Assembly (NCBI RefSeq): GCF_023283925.1
Contig: NZ_JAKIKX010000002.1
Location: 496,001 to 560,000 of the forward strand
Length of the DNA: 64,000 nt
Direction: 5' to 3'
Source of the DNA: Shewanella marisflavi
GTDB taxonomy: Bacteria > Pseudomonadota > Gammaproteobacteria > Enterobacterales > Shewanellaceae
The notes under the pieces were generated by a model that saw only the letters and a program-made list of their open reading frames with translations, was not told the origin of the DNA and made no database searches. Positions 1-8,294 of the stretch are shown here, one piece after another; position 1 is the first letter of the stretch; the number at the start of each line of letters is the position of its first letter. Made by a program: the position numbers and the translations under genes.

Positions 1-247
1 CCTCTTTTAATACCAGGGTTGTCGGTAGGCTCTGGATCTGGAAATAGTTAGCAATCTCCATCTCCTGGTCGCAATTCACCTTAGCTAATACGAAACGCCC
101 CTGCGCAGCGATTTGAGTTAGCATTTGCACAAGTTGCTGACTTTCAGGACTCTGCTGACTCCAGAAAGTCAACACAACGACTTGCTGCATCGACGCATCG
201 ACCACTTGCTGAATGTTTTCTTTGGTTAAATCCAATACTGAATCCAT
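1..247 (-). CDS. cnoX: Thioredoxin-fold co-chaperone CnoX (YbbN), N-terminal part only
   Basis: This gene runs off the left edge, so only about 82 N-terminal residues are visible. They form the start of a thioredoxin fold (beta strand, VVLTFWS, then a helix). The usual CxxC active site is replaced by SQQS in FWSQQSPES, as expected for CnoX/YbbN, which has lost the standard thioredoxin cysteine pair. CnoX is known as a holdase that protects proteins from hypochlorous-acid damage and hands them to GroEL. It lies upstream of a divergent-free stretch and next to htpG, a chaperone neighbourhood. The start is the ATG at 245-247. The identification rests on the N-terminus only; another thioredoxin-like protein is possible. 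Confidence 0.75.
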   Translation of the reverse strand, partial: MDSVLDLTKENIQQVVDASMQQVVVLTFWSQQSPESQQLVQMLTQIAAQGRFVLAKVNCDQEMEIANYFQIQSLPTTLVLKE

Positions 248-268
248 AATGTCTCTTTTTTGCGAGTG

Positions 269-345
269 TCTCTCTATGTGAGAGCATCTCTTTATCCGAA
301 AGAGACTCTTTATCTGAGAGACTCTTTATCTCAGAGAACAGTGTC
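269..345. repeat. Imperfect tandem repeat between cnoX and htpG
   Basis: A unit close to GAGACTCTTTATCT recurs about three times with drift (spacing 14 to 18 bases), with further GTCTCT and AGAGAG pieces on both sides. It sits just upstream of cnoX. Reading through it gives a repetitive low-complexity peptide (SLSDKE repeats), which I regard as non-coding. Confidence 0.6.
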
Positions 346-377
346 TCTGGTGGTGAATATAGATAAGTAGATAGCAT

Positions 378-400
378 AAGAGGCAGTCAAACTGCCTCTT
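378..400 (-). terminator. Hairpin after htpG, weak terminator candidate
   Basis: A perfect 10-bp stem (AAGAGGCAGT / ACTGCCTCTT) closes a 3-base loop, 19 bases past the htpG stop. On the htpG strand it is followed only by TTATG, so the U-tract is poor. It may act as a terminator or as an mRNA 3' end stabiliser. Confidence 0.45.
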
Positions 401-418
401 ACACACTCTAGCTTAGGA

Positions 419-2338
419 TTATTTTACACCCGATAACAACATCTTGTTCATCAATTTAATGAAGGCTGACGGATCGGCCAGGCTACCCTTTTCAGACAAT
501 TGCGCCTGCTGTAGAAGCAACTCGGCCCACTGACCAAACACCTCTTCATCCTGCTCACTGTCTAAACGCTTCACCAGAGGATGCTCAGGGTTAAGTTCAA
601 ATACTGGCTTACTTTCTGGCACGGCTTGCCCTGCGGCCTGCATCAGCTTGATCATCTGAGATGACATTTCACCGGCGCCGGCAACCACACAGGCTGGTGT
701 ATCGGTCAAACGACTGGTGACCTTAACCTCGGCTACCTTATCACCCAGCACCTCTTTAACGCGCTTCACTAAGCCTTCAGACTCGCTTTCCAACTTCTCT
801 TGTGCCTCTTTCTCGGCAGCATCTTCGAGGTCGCCAAGTTCAAGGTCACCACGGGTCACTGAGTGCAACTGCTTGCCATCGAATTCGGTGAGGTGGTTAA
901 TTAACCACTCGTCGATACGCTCAGACATTAAGAGCACTTCGATGCCTTTCTTACGCAGCAGTTCAAGGTGAGGGCTGTTCACCGCCGCCTCATGGCTGTC
1001 GGCTACGATATAGTAGATCTTGCTCTGCCCTTCCTTCATACGCTCAACATAGTCACTTAGTGACACTGTATGAGCCGCCTCATTGGTGTGAGTCGAGGCG
1101 AAGCGCAGCAGGCCGGCAATCTTCTCCTTGTTGGCAAAATCTTCTGCCGGGCCTTCTTTTAATACCTGACCAAACTCTGCCCAGAAGCTTTGATACTTCT
1201 CAGGGTCGTTCTTGGCCAGTTTTTCCAGCATGCCCAGTACACGCTTAGTTACAGCGGTGCGCAGCGCAGTAGTGATCTTGTTATCTTGTAAGATCTCACG
1301 TGACACGTTAAGTGGCAGATCGTTTGAGTCGATAAGTCCCTGCACGAAACGCAGGTAACTCGGCATGAACTGCTCAGCATCATCCATCACGAATACGCGC
1401 TGCACGAACAACTTCAACCCATGTTTACGGTCACGGTTCCACAGATCCCAAGGCGCCTTTGAAGGAATGTATAACAGGCTAGTGTATTCCTGCTTACCCT
1501 CGACGCGGTTGTGACTCCACAGCAGAGGATCAGCAAAATCATGGGAGATATGCTTATAAAACTCCTGATACTCTTCGTCTGTAATGTCGCTCTTGTTGCG
1601 AGTCCACAGGGCGGTAGCTTTGTTCATCGCCTGCCAGTGACCTTCGGTAGCAGGAATGGCTTCACCGCCCTCCTCTGTCGCTTCCTGGGCAGGTGTACCT
1701 TCTTGCCACATCTCTACCGGTACCGAGATATGATCTGAGTATTTAGTGATGATAGAGCGCAGACGGTAATCGTTGGCAAACTCTTTCTCTTCTTCACGAA
1801 GATGCAAGATGATCTCTGTGCCGCGGCTCTCTTTAACAATGTTTTCGACAGTGAATTCGCCTTCACCCGCCGACTCCCACTGCACAGCCTCATCGGCAGC
1901 ATGTCCGGCGGCGCGAGTGCGTACGGTAACCTTATCAGCCACGATGAAGGCCGAGTAGAAGCCCACACCAAACTGACCAATCAGCTGTGAGTCTTTAGAC
2001 TCATCGCCAGAGAGGTTCTTGAAAAATTCCGCCGTACCCGACTTGGCGATGGTACCCAGATGCTCGATCACGCCATCACGGGTCATACCGATACCATTAT
2101 CTTCAATGGTCACAGTGCCTTTTTCACTGTCGGCACTGACACGGACTCTCAGCTCGCCGTCGCCTTCATAAAGCTCATCTTTGGTAAGAGCCTCATAGCG
2201 AAGTTTATCGGCCGCATCGGCGGCGTTAGAGACCAATTCACGCAAGAAAATCTCTTTATTGGAGTATAAAGAGTGGATCATCAAATTTAGTAGTTGTTTG
2301 ACTTCTGTTTGAAAGCCATGGGTTTCTTGGTGTGACAT
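419..2338 (-). CDS. htpG: Molecular chaperone HtpG (bacterial Hsp90)
   Basis: The 639-residue product matches the usual HtpG length. It is a cytoplasmic ATP-dependent chaperone that works as a homodimer with DnaK on late folding intermediates. The N-terminal GHKL ATPase shows the conserved NAADA segment (near residue 38), DNGIGM (near 80) and [11 protein letters not shown] (near 125). The middle and C-terminal dimerisation domains follow. The start ATG at 2336-2338 opens with the typical [10 protein letters not shown] sequence. A heat-shock promoter lies directly upstream (2382-2409), so sigma-32 control is seen in the sequence rather than assumed. Transcribed alone: recR upstream ends in its own terminator. 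Confidence 0.98.
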   Translation of the reverse strand: MSHQETHGFQTEVKQLLNLMIHSLYSNKEIFLRELVSNAADAADKLRYEALTKDELYEGDGELRVRVSADSEKGTVTIEDNGIGMTRDGVIEHLGTIAKSGTAEFFKNLSGDESKDSQLIGQFGVGFYSAFIVADKVTVRTRAAGHAADEAVQWESAGEGEFTVENIVKESRGTEIILHLREEEKEFANDYRLRSIITKYSDHISVPVEMWQEGTPAQEATEEGGEAIPATEGHWQAMNKATALWTRNKSDITDEEYQEFYKHISHDFADPLLWSHNRVEGKQEYTSLLYIPSKAPWDLWNRDRKHGLKLFVQRVFVMDDAEQFMPSYLRFVQGLIDSNDLPLNVSREILQDNKITTALRTAVTKRVLGMLEKLAKNDPEKYQSFWAEFGQVLKEGPAEDFANKEKIAGLLRFASTHTNEAAHTVSLSDYVERMKEGQSKIYYIVADSHEAAVNSPHLELLRKKGIEVLLMSERIDEWLINHLTEFDGKQLHSVTRGDLELGDLEDAAEKEAQEKLESESEGLVKRVKEVLGDKVAEVKVTSRLTDTPACVVAGAGEMSSQMIKLMQAAGQAVPESKPVFELNPEHPLVKRLDSEQDEEVFGQWAELLLQQAQLSEKGSLADPSAFIKLMNKMLLSGVK

Positions 2339-2381
2339 GGATGTTTCCTTCTCTATTTCACAAAAACGCTTATGGCTTAAG

Positions 2382-2409
2382 AGATGGGGCTGTATTTTTG
2401 CTTTTCAAG
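2382..2409 (-). promoter_or_regulatory. Sigma-32 heat-shock promoter of htpG
   Basis: On the minus strand the -35 element is CTTGAAA (2403-2409) and the -10 element is CCCCATCT (2382-2389), with 13 bases between. Both match the enterobacterial sigma-32 consensus (CTTGAAA, CCCCATNT) at every defined base, and the spacing falls in the accepted 11-16 range. It ends 43 bases before the htpG start codon. Confidence 0.92.
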
Positions 2410-2439
2410 CCAAAAATTGACAATCAGGTTTATTTGCTC

Positions 2440-2471
2440 AAAAAAAATCCAGTTCACAAGGAACTGGATTT
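2440..2471 (-). terminator. Rho-independent terminator of the dnaX-ybaB-recR unit
   Basis: An 11-bp stem (AAATCCAGTTC / GAACTGGATTT) with a 5-base loop is followed by a run of T on the minus strand. It starts 23 bases after the recR stop and separates recR from the htpG promoter. Confidence 0.9.
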
Positions 2472-2493
2472 CTATTGCTGAGCTTAACGACCC

Positions 2494-3093
2494 TTATAAC
2501 GGAATGCGGCCATTAAAGGAGAGCGCCAGCGTGGTGCTGTCGACATATTCCAGCTCACCCCCAACCGGTACGCCATGAGCAATACGGCTCACTTTGATCT
2601 CATGTTGTTTCGCCATATCGGCGATAAAGTGCGCCGTGGCGTCCCCTTCGACCGTTGGGTTAGTCGCCAAAATAAGCTCACTTACCTCACCTGTGGCCAA
2701 ATGAGTTTCAAGCAGACTCAGCCCCAGCTCATCAGGCCCTACACCATCGAGTGGCGACAGATGCCCAAGCAGCACAAAATAACGGCCAGAAAAGTGGCCA
2801 CCGGCTTCGATAGCCAGTACGTCCGCAGGCGTCTCCACCACACAGATAAGATCTGAATTGCCACGACGACTGCTGGCGCAGATGGGACAAAGAGCCTCTT
2901 CGGTGAAAGTACGGCAGCTGCTGCAGTGTCCCACATCACTCATGGCACTCGACAGCGACTGGGCAAGCTTGTGCCCCGCCTTACGATCACGTTCTAACAG
3001 CTGAAACGCCATGCGCTGTGCCGACTTGGGGCCAACCCCAGGCAGACAGCGCAGCGACTGGATCAACTCATCAACCAGGGGACTGAATTTCAT
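2494..3093 (-). CDS. recR: Recombination mediator protein RecR
   Basis: The 199-residue product matches RecR in length. It works with RecO and RecF to load RecA on SSB-coated gaps. An N-terminal helix-hairpin-helix ([14 protein letters not shown], residues 17-30) binds DNA, and a four-cysteine zinc site follows (CSSC then CPIC, near 57-72). A TOPRIM domain carries the [12 protein letters not shown] strand and a C-terminal Walker-B-like patch. It starts 2 bases after ybaB ends and is part of the common dnaX-ybaB-recR operon. Confidence 0.98.
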   Translation of the reverse strand: MKFSPLVDELIQSLRCLPGVGPKSAQRMAFQLLERDRKAGHKLAQSLSSAMSDVGHCSSCRTFTEEALCPICASSRRGNSDLICVVETPADVLAIEAGGHFSGRYFVLLGHLSPLDGVGPDELGLSLLETHLATGEVSELILATNPTVEGDATAHFIADMAKQHEIKVSRIAHGVPVGGELEYVDSTTLALSFNGRIPL

Positions 3094-3095
3094 CG

Positions 3096-3425
3096 TTAGA
3101 AAGGCATCTTCATGCCTGGTGGCAGTTGCATGCCGCCAGTCACTTCTGCCATTTTCTCTTTTTGACTCTCTTCGACACGTCTCGCCGCATCGTTACAGGC
3201 CGCTGCAATCAAATCTTCCAGCATCTCTTTATCATCTTCGAGCAGGCTTGGGTCAATATCGACCTTACGTACGCTGTGAGAGCCTGTCATAGTGACTTTA
3301 ACAAGACCAGCACCGGCTTCACCAGTCACTTCCATGCGCGCAATCTCTTCTTGCACCTTGGCCATCTTGTCTTGCATCATCTGGGCCTGTTTCATCAGGT
3401 TGCCCATACCGCCTTTTCCAAACAT
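3096..3425 (-). CDS. ybaB: Nucleoid-associated protein YbaB/EbfC
   Basis: This 109-residue protein begins [18 protein letters not shown], the typical YbaB/EbfC N-terminus, and has the central amphipathic DNA-binding region with [18 protein letters not shown]. The family forms dimers that bind and bridge DNA. It lies between dnaX and recR, the usual position, and the three genes probably share a transcript; the gap to dnaX is 128 bases and may hold an internal promoter. Confidence 0.96.
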   Translation of the reverse strand: MFGKGGMGNLMKQAQMMQDKMAKVQEEIARMEVTGEAGAGLVKVTMTGSHSVRKVDIDPSLLEDDKEMLEDLIAAACNDAARRVEESQKEKMAEVTGGMQLPPGMKMPF

Positions 3426-3553
3426 ATCGAGTTCTCTTCAATATTAAAAAAACTGGCTAATCTTACTGAATTAGCACCAATAAGCAATCAAAGCTGATCA
3501 CCAATCTCAAAACTTATGACTTAGCTAGCCCTGTCAGCCCATACGACTCAGTG

Positions 3554-6500
3554 TTATGACTCATCTGACGACACAAAGTTCGATTTATTGATAAGGGCTA
3601 TCGTCTGGCCCCTTTTACCCAAAAGCTCTGGCAGGTAGCTCAGGCTATCGGGATCGAGTTCCGCTTGCATCATCTGAGTCAGCCACTGAATATTTTCATC
3701 CTGCAATAACCCCTGCTGGGCCTGTTGCAACAGTTCCTGATGAAAACGCTGACGGATCTCAAGCGGCGTCTCACGATTTGCCTCTACCCCAACACTAAAC
3801 TCAATCTGACAACTGTCACCCAGCGCTTTAGCCAGCGCCTCTTCCAACTGCGCGATGGCACCAGGGGCGGCCAGATGTTTCTGGTTAGGTTTAAGTACCA
3901 GCGGCAGTGGTTCACTAAATTGCAAACACACGGCATTGACAGCCAATTGCCTGACCCGGCCACCGATATCCAGCGCCGACATCAAACGATACCATTTAAG
4001 ATCCGTGTCATGCCCTTGGATCTCCCCCTGCACAGTGGCGCTCAAATGCGGTGAGGCTGTTGCGCTCAAAGACGAAGAGGCTGTGGCACTCGTCGCTGTA
4101 TTGAGCGGCTCAGCGGCGGTTTCATTCTCAACGGCAGTTTCATTCTCAACGACAGTCGGCGCCTCAGCACTAAGTTCAGGACTCGGCTTTATGCTTGGCG
4201 CATTCTTATCAATATGAAGACCAGTATGAGAGTCACTATGAGGGCCAGTATGAGAGTCACTCAGCTCATTAGCAGTGTGACTTGGCTGGGCAGGCGATTC
4301 CCAGGGAGGCCTGTCTTCATCTGGCACCTGCGCATCTTGAACTGAAGCGTCACTGCCCTGCGCTCGGGCCTGTGCCATATCCGCAGCGTTTGAAGCAGAG
4401 GTCTGAGCATTTACCTCGCTCTGCGCCAGGGCGTTATTCCTAGCTTGCGCATCAACTTGGCCCTCGACATCACCAGGCAAGTGATCATCACCCTGTGCAT
4501 TATCATCGCTTGCATTCTCAGTGCTTGAATTATCAGTGCTTGCATTTTCATCGCATGCATCAGCCTGGCTAGGTCGTTTTGGCGGCACATAAGGCTGAGC
4601 GCCAGCTTGGCTTTTAGAACCTAGTAGCGGCTTTTTTGAGGCACTCTCCTTGGCCAAATCTGCCTCCGCTTCTGCTTCTAAGTCGCTTAGCAGATGCTGA
4701 CGCGCATTTAAGACCGCATCGAGCAGATCATCTTCAAGCACACTTGGCTCAGAAGACGCCGCCTTTTCTGCTTGAGGCTGCTGACGCTCGCCTTGGCTTT
4801 GGCCGCTTTCTGGGTTGTGTGCGCCAGCTTGGCTTTGCACTTGATGTTCAGCAGGCGTCTTAGCCGCATTCACCTCCCCCTGTTGATAGGCAAGGTAAGC
4901 TTCATAATCGCTAGGGTCGCTCGCATCTTCATCATCGCTGTCGATAAAGAAGTCTGGTTCGAAACTTGCCGCCATCTCTTCGGGCATAGCGCCTGCGTTA
5001 ACATCGCTTGCAACCGGGGAGCTCGGTGATGAAACCGGATCGACATCGCTGACTTCAGGCTTAATAGCGGCCTGTTCCTCAGTCTGCGCTTTACTCTTAG
5101 CTTCGCGCTCTAGCGCCATACCCTGACTCTGAGCCTGGCTTAAAATCAGATTTTGCTCAGCAAATAAGGCCTGAGTCTGCTCTTCATCATCAATACTCTC
5201 ATGCGCTGATTCGGCATCAGCAACTGGCATGACATCAGGGGCTGGAATCACATCTGATTCAGGTGCTGGTTCAGACGCTTGTTCTGGCGTAAGTTCAGGC
5301 GTTAGTTCAAGTGTGGTGTTGGGAGCTGACGTCGCGGGCGACGCTGTAGTCGGGCTTAGGCTCTCTGCATCGGTTTTTTTTTCACTGTCAATGCCACTAA
5401 CCGCCACCTGTTTTGGCACAGACGCTGCAGGTGCAGCCTGATTAGGCTTATCAACGGCCTTAGTGCTCACCTCTGGCAGCAGGATCTCGCTACCCGCATC
5501 ATTTTGCCAACGCTGCACCGGCGCCTCGGGCACAAAGGCCACGGCACGTAGCAGCGCCATCTCAAGACCCGATTTTGGATCCGGCGCATGGGGCAGATCT
5601 TTACGCCCGCTGAGTAGCAACTGATAGTAGAGCTGCACCTGCTCTGGCCTTAGCTGCTTGGCAAAGGCCTTGATCTGCTCGGCATATTGAGACAACTGAG
5701 CAGCACTTGGGGCGAACTGGGTCAAGGTGATCTGATGTAGTAGCTCAAGCAGGCTACGCAGCACCTCGAAAGGGTCGGCGCCATAAGACAGTACTTCTGC
5801 GGTCACATTAAGCAGATTATCGACATCGCCATCACAAAGGGCCTTAAGCAGAACGATCACATGATGCTCATCTATGGTGCCAAGCATGGTTTGCACCTGC
5901 CCTAGCTGCACCTGGCCTGCGCCAAAGGCTATCGCCTGATCCGTCAAACTCAGGGCATCACGCATACTGCCGTTTGCCGCCTTGGCGAGCAATTTCACTG
6001 CGCCATCGTCATAGGCGACCTGCTCCTGGCCCAAGATGTGACCAAGTTGCAGACAGATCTCATCTAGCGTCAGACTCTTAAGGTTAAACTGCAGGCAGCG
6101 GGAGAGAACCGTTACAGGCAGACGCTGGGGATCAGTAGTCGCCAGTAAGAATTTCACATGCTCTGGCGGCTCTTCGAGCGTCTTTAACAGGGCATTGAAA
6201 CTGCTGCGAGACAGCATATGCACTTCGTCGATCAGATAGACCTTAAAGCGGCCACGACTGGGGCGATACTGCACGTTGTCCAGTAACTCGCGGGTATCAT
6301 CAACTTTAGTGCGCGACGCCGCGTCCACCTCGATAAGATCCACAAAACGTCCCTGAGCGATCTCAACGCAACTAGCGCATTGACCACAGGGGGATGCGGT
6401 GATCCCTTGCTCACAATTGAGTCCCTTGGCAAACAACCTGGCCAAACTGGTTTTACCTACCCCTCGGGTACCGGTAAACAGATAGGCATGATGTAAACGG

Positions 6501-6604
6501 TTTTGAGTTAAGGCATTGGTCAAGGCATGCAGCACATGTGACTGGCCGACGACTTGCTCAAATGTTGCAGGGCGCCACTTTCTGGCTAACACCTGATATG
6601 ACAT
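3554..6604 (-). CDS. dnaX: DNA polymerase III subunits tau and gamma
   Basis: The clamp-loader ATPase is intact: Walker A GTRGVGKTSLAR (near 45), a zinc site with CGQCASC (near 70), the LIDEVHMLS box (near 125) and the SRC motif of the sensor region. I place the start at the ATG 6602-6604 (MSYQVLARKWRP, the conserved N-terminus); an in-frame ATG seven codons upstream has no support. At 1016 residues the product is far longer than the E. coli protein (643), because of a long acidic, repetitive linker (roughly residues 410-870) before the tau-specific C-terminal domain. A run of nine A at codons 408-411 could yield the short gamma form (see separate entry). Confidence 0.97.
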   Translation of the reverse strand: MSYQVLARKWRPATFEQVVGQSHVLHALTNALTQNRLHHAYLFTGTRGVGKTSLARLFAKGLNCEQGITASPCGQCASCVEIAQGRFVDLIEVDAASRTKVDDTRELLDNVQYRPSRGRFKVYLIDEVHMLSRSSFNALLKTLEEPPEHVKFLLATTDPQRLPVTVLSRCLQFNLKSLTLDEICLQLGHILGQEQVAYDDGAVKLLAKAANGSMRDALSLTDQAIAFGAGQVQLGQVQTMLGTIDEHHVIVLLKALCDGDVDNLLNVTAEVLSYGADPFEVLRSLLELLHQITLTQFAPSAAQLSQYAEQIKAFAKQLRPEQVQLYYQLLLSGRKDLPHAPDPKSGLEMALLRAVAFVPEAPVQRWQNDAGSEILLPEVSTKAVDKPNQAAPAASVPKQVAVSGIDSEKKTDAESLSPTTASPATSAPNTTLELTPELTPEQASEPAPESDVIPAPDVMPVADAESAHESIDDEEQTQALFAEQNLILSQAQSQGMALEREAKSKAQTEEQAAIKPEVSDVDPVSSPSSPVASDVNAGAMPEEMAASFEPDFFIDSDDEDASDPSDYEAYLAYQQGEVNAAKTPAEHQVQSQAGAHNPESGQSQGERQQPQAEKAASSEPSVLEDDLLDAVLNARQHLLSDLEAEAEADLAKESASKKPLLGSKSQAGAQPYVPPKRPSQADACDENASTDNSSTENASDDNAQGDDHLPGDVEGQVDAQARNNALAQSEVNAQTSASNAADMAQARAQGSDASVQDAQVPDEDRPPWESPAQPSHTANELSDSHTGPHSDSHTGLHIDKNAPSIKPSPELSAEAPTVVENETAVENETAAEPLNTATSATASSSLSATASPHLSATVQGEIQGHDTDLKWYRLMSALDIGGRVRQLAVNAVCLQFSEPLPLVLKPNQKHLAAPGAIAQLEEALAKALGDSCQIEFSVGVEANRETPLEIRQRFHQELLQQAQQGLLQDENIQWLTQMMQAELDPDSLSYLPELLGKRGQTIALINKSNFVSSDES
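4199..4272 (-). repeat. Short coding repeat in the dnaX linker
   Basis: The octapeptide SDSHTGPH is followed by SDSHTGLH, encoded by a near-identical 24-base duplication. Nearby STENAS/STDNSS (about 4495-4550) is another degenerate repeat. Both lie in the disordered linker, which appears to have grown by short duplications. Confidence 0.7.
5374..5382 (-). promoter_or_regulatory. A9 slippage site within dnaX
   Basis: On the coding strand a run of nine A spans codons 408-411 (GAA AAA AAA ACC). Seen directly: a -1 shift here reaches a TGA after 22 more codons, giving 432 residues, while a +1 shift reaches TAA after 5 codons, giving about 415. The E. coli gamma subunit, made by frameshifting, is 431 residues, and Thermus dnaX uses an A9 run for transcriptional slippage. 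A GC hairpin (stem CGTCG/CGACG) starts about 30 bases downstream, too far for a classic stimulator. Confidence 0.6.
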
Positions 6605-6936
6605 GGAACTCCCCAAGGTTGGCATCTAACAATGACGAAGCGCGCTTCATTAATCAGCAAACAATAACACGGTGCAGACCATCTCGCTAGCAAGCTAAGC
6701 GCTTAGCGGGACTAAATTTATCTTTGTGATGCTAGCTTGCAGCATCTTTAACCTATCCTGGCTTTTCACCCGTCATTTTCGTTAAAAAATCGGCTAACCT
6801 TGTCATCGTTTACCATCTTCACAGGCATTTAATACCAAGGCAAAAATTGGTTTGTGCGCGGCTCATAGGCGTGGCCCAGATAGTAAAATGCCACGGCTAA
6901 GCCACGGCATTATTAGGCAAAGGTAAGATAAGCGCG
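6605..6936. other. Intergenic region between dnaX and apt
   Basis: This stretch of 332 bases holds the apt terminator at its low end and presumably the dnaX promoter. I see no open frame with a ribosome-binding site, no tRNA and no convincing small RNA gene. A short inverted repeat (GCTAGCAAGC / GCTTGCAGC-like) occurs near 6697-6755. Confidence 0.5.
6885..6911 (-). terminator. Terminator of apt
   Basis: On the minus strand an 11-bp stem with two central G-U wobbles (AATGCC-GT-GGC paired to GCC-GT-GGCATT) closes a TTA loop and is followed by TTTT. It lies 25 bases after the apt stop. Confidence 0.75.
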
Positions 6937-7482
6937 TTACTCGCCTTCAAACTCGCACAATGTCATTAGGGCAAGATCCATCTCGGCTAAGCGCTGCTCA
7001 CCGCCAAGCTCTGGCAAAGAGATCACAAACGCTGCATGGTTTACCTCGCCACCTAACTGACGGATCAGTTTAACGGTCGCCTCAATGGTACCACCCGTTG
7101 CCAGCAGATCATCGACCACCAGCACCTTATCACCCGGCTTAATCGCGTCGATATGGATCTCGAGCATGTCATGACCATATTCAAGCTCATAGCTTTCAGA
7201 GATAGTCTCGCGCGGTAACTTGCCCGGCTTACGTACCGGCACAAATCCAACCCCAAGCTCTAACGCCAAAGGCGCACCAAAGAGGAAGCCTCGAGCTTCG
7301 GTACCCACCACCTTAGTAAAGCCAAGATCCTTGTATCGCTCAACAAACAGGGCAATCGTCGCCTGATAGGCTTCAGGGTTTTCCATTAAACTGGTCACAT
7401 CGCGAAACATGATCCCTGGCTTCGGATAATCTGGAATTGTCTTAATGCTCTGCTTGATCAAGGCTAACTTGTCTGTATTCAT
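6937..7482 (-). CDS. apt: Adenine phosphoribosyltransferase
   Basis: The enzyme converts adenine and PRPP to AMP in purine salvage, in the cytoplasm. The PRPP-binding loop [16 protein letters not shown] (near residue 120) and the substrate region [29 protein letters not shown] are both present. The length of 181 residues fits the family. I chose the ATG at 7480-7482 ([13 protein letters not shown]), which has GGTAG a few bases upstream; an ATG three codons earlier is also possible. It stands next to dnaX as in many gammaproteobacteria but has its own terminator. Confidence 0.96.
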   Translation of the reverse strand: MNTDKLALIKQSIKTIPDYPKPGIMFRDVTSLMENPEAYQATIALFVERYKDLGFTKVVGTEARGFLFGAPLALELGVGFVPVRKPGKLPRETISESYELEYGHDMLEIHIDAIKPGDKVLVVDDLLATGGTIEATVKLIRQLGGEVNHAAFVISLPELGGEQRLAEMDLALMTLCEFEGE

Positions 7483-7520
7483 TACTACCATCTTTTTCGA
7501 TTAAGCCCTTATAAAAGGAC

Positions 7521-7542
7521 AAACTGGCCATAAGGCCAGTTT
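7521..7542. terminator. Hairpin between apt and the DUF454 gene
   Basis: A perfect 9-bp stem (AAACTGGCC / GGCCAGTTT) with a 4-base loop lies about 95 bases past the DUF454 stop and upstream of apt. There is no long T-run on either side, so termination strength is uncertain. Confidence 0.5.
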
Positions 7543-7638
7543 TGACTAGAATTTTCGGCTAAAGCTTAAGCTCCTTTGGTATGGGTTGCAACAGCGAATG
7601 TCACAAAGCTTAACCAAACTCACCACGCACGAACCGGA

Positions 7639-8007
7639 TCAATCATCTAATTCAGGGATTTGACGAAGGTAAAGTAACAGGCCACTCAACATCGCCAGCA
7701 GCATCACCTTTACCCATAGCAGTGGCACCAGAAATATACTCAGACTAAAACTCAAACAGGTGGCGATATAGGCCTTACGTTTTAACCCTCGGCGAATGGC
7801 GCGCTCTGTATGCCAGTTTTGCAGCGCATCGGCAAACCAGGGATGGGTCATCAACCAATTATGTAGACGTTCGCTGGAACGGGCAAAACAAAAGGCCGCC
7901 AACAAGATAAAGGGAACCGTTGGTAATAGGGGAACGGCGATACCCAGCAGACCGAGTAACAGGCTGCTAAGACCGACGATTAAGTAAAAGCCCCGTTTGA
8001 TAACCAT
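7639..8007 (-). CDS. ybaN: DUF454 (YbaN family) inner-membrane protein
   Basis: The product of 122 residues has an N-terminal membrane hairpin (YLIVGLSSLLLGLLGIAVPLLPTVPFILLAAFCFA) with the family signature LLPTVPF, then the SSERLHNWLMTHPWF segment, and a second pair of hydrophobic stretches at the C-terminus. The function of the YbaN/DUF454 family is unknown. The ATG at 8005-8007 is preceded by GAGGA at good spacing, so I prefer it to an ATG eight codons upstream. YbaN genes often lie beside apt, which is the case here. Confidence 0.9.
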   Translation of the reverse strand: MVIKRGFYLIVGLSSLLLGLLGIAVPLLPTVPFILLAAFCFARSSERLHNWLMTHPWFADALQNWHTERAIRRGLKRKAYIATCLSFSLSIFLVPLLWVKVMLLAMLSGLLLYLRQIPELDD

Positions 8008-8020
8008 TAATTCCTCGCAT

Positions 8021-8047
8021 AAAAAAACCACTCAAAAATGAGTGGTT
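8021..8047 (-). terminator. Terminator of the small membrane-protein gene
   Basis: A 9-bp stem (AACCACTCA / TGAGTGGTT) with a 4-base loop is followed on the minus strand by seven T. It lies 26 bases after the stop of the 39-residue gene and ends just before the DUF454 ribosome-binding site. Confidence 0.88.
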
Positions 8048-8072
8048 AGTATACCTGAGTTAGCGTTTTAGG

Positions 8073-8192
8073 CTATAGCAGGTTCAGGTGCTTCAACCAT
8101 GATAGGGTGGCTGGCAGCGTAGGCAACATCAGTACCAGCAAGAAACCAAGAAAATAAACAAAATTAAACGGGTCTTTAAACGGCTGACTCAT
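8073..8192 (-). CDS. Small membrane protein, 39 residues
   Basis: The frame starts MSQPFKDPFNFVYFLGFLLV and continues with a hydrophobic stretch (FVYFLGFLLVLMLPTLPATL) that predicts one membrane helix, ending WLKHLNLL. The ATG at 8190-8192 has GGAAAG close upstream; an in-frame ATG five codons earlier (8205-8207) would give 44 residues. Support for a real gene comes from a perfect -10 hexamer and an FNR-type box upstream, a good ribosome-binding site and a strong terminator directly after the stop. I do not recognise the family. It may be a subunit or regulator of a respiratory membrane complex, but that is a guess from size and control. Confidence 0.7.
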   Translation of the reverse strand: MSQPFKDPFNFVYFLGFLLVLMLPTLPATLSWLKHLNLL

Positions 8193-8222
8193 ACTTTCCT
8201 CACTCATGATTGACAACTTTTA

Positions 8223-8236
8223 TTGATCTAGATCAA
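8223..8236 (-). promoter_or_regulatory. Perfect FNR/EtrA-type box
   Basis: TTGATCTAGATCAA matches the FNR consensus TTGAT-N4-ATCAA at all ten defined bases. It lies between the -10 hexamer (8248-8253) and the start codon of the small membrane-protein gene. That is downstream of the likely transcription start, so the geometry suggests repression under anoxia rather than activation at -41.5. Confidence 0.75.
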
Positions 8237-8247
8237 TTTTCGCGGCC

Positions 8248-8253
8248 ATTATA
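8248..8253 (-). promoter_or_regulatory. -10 element of the small membrane-protein gene
   Basis: A perfect TATAAT on the minus strand is preceded by a weak -35 (TTTCTA at 17 bases). Transcription would begin near 8241 and leave a leader of about 35 to 50 bases. Confidence 0.55.
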
Positions 8254-8294
8254 GTGACAAGCCTGTATGATAGAAAGCCCTAATTGCACAAAAT

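Noticed and set aside
144..377. A 77-residue frame with SLSDKE repeats
   Set aside because: It overlaps cnoX and is created by the tandem repeat in the intergenic region.
4631..4637. A AAA AAG heptamer in dnaX as the gamma frameshift site
   Set aside because: It matches the E. coli slippery motif but lies near codon 656, far past the length expected of gamma; the A9 run at 5374-5382 fits much better.
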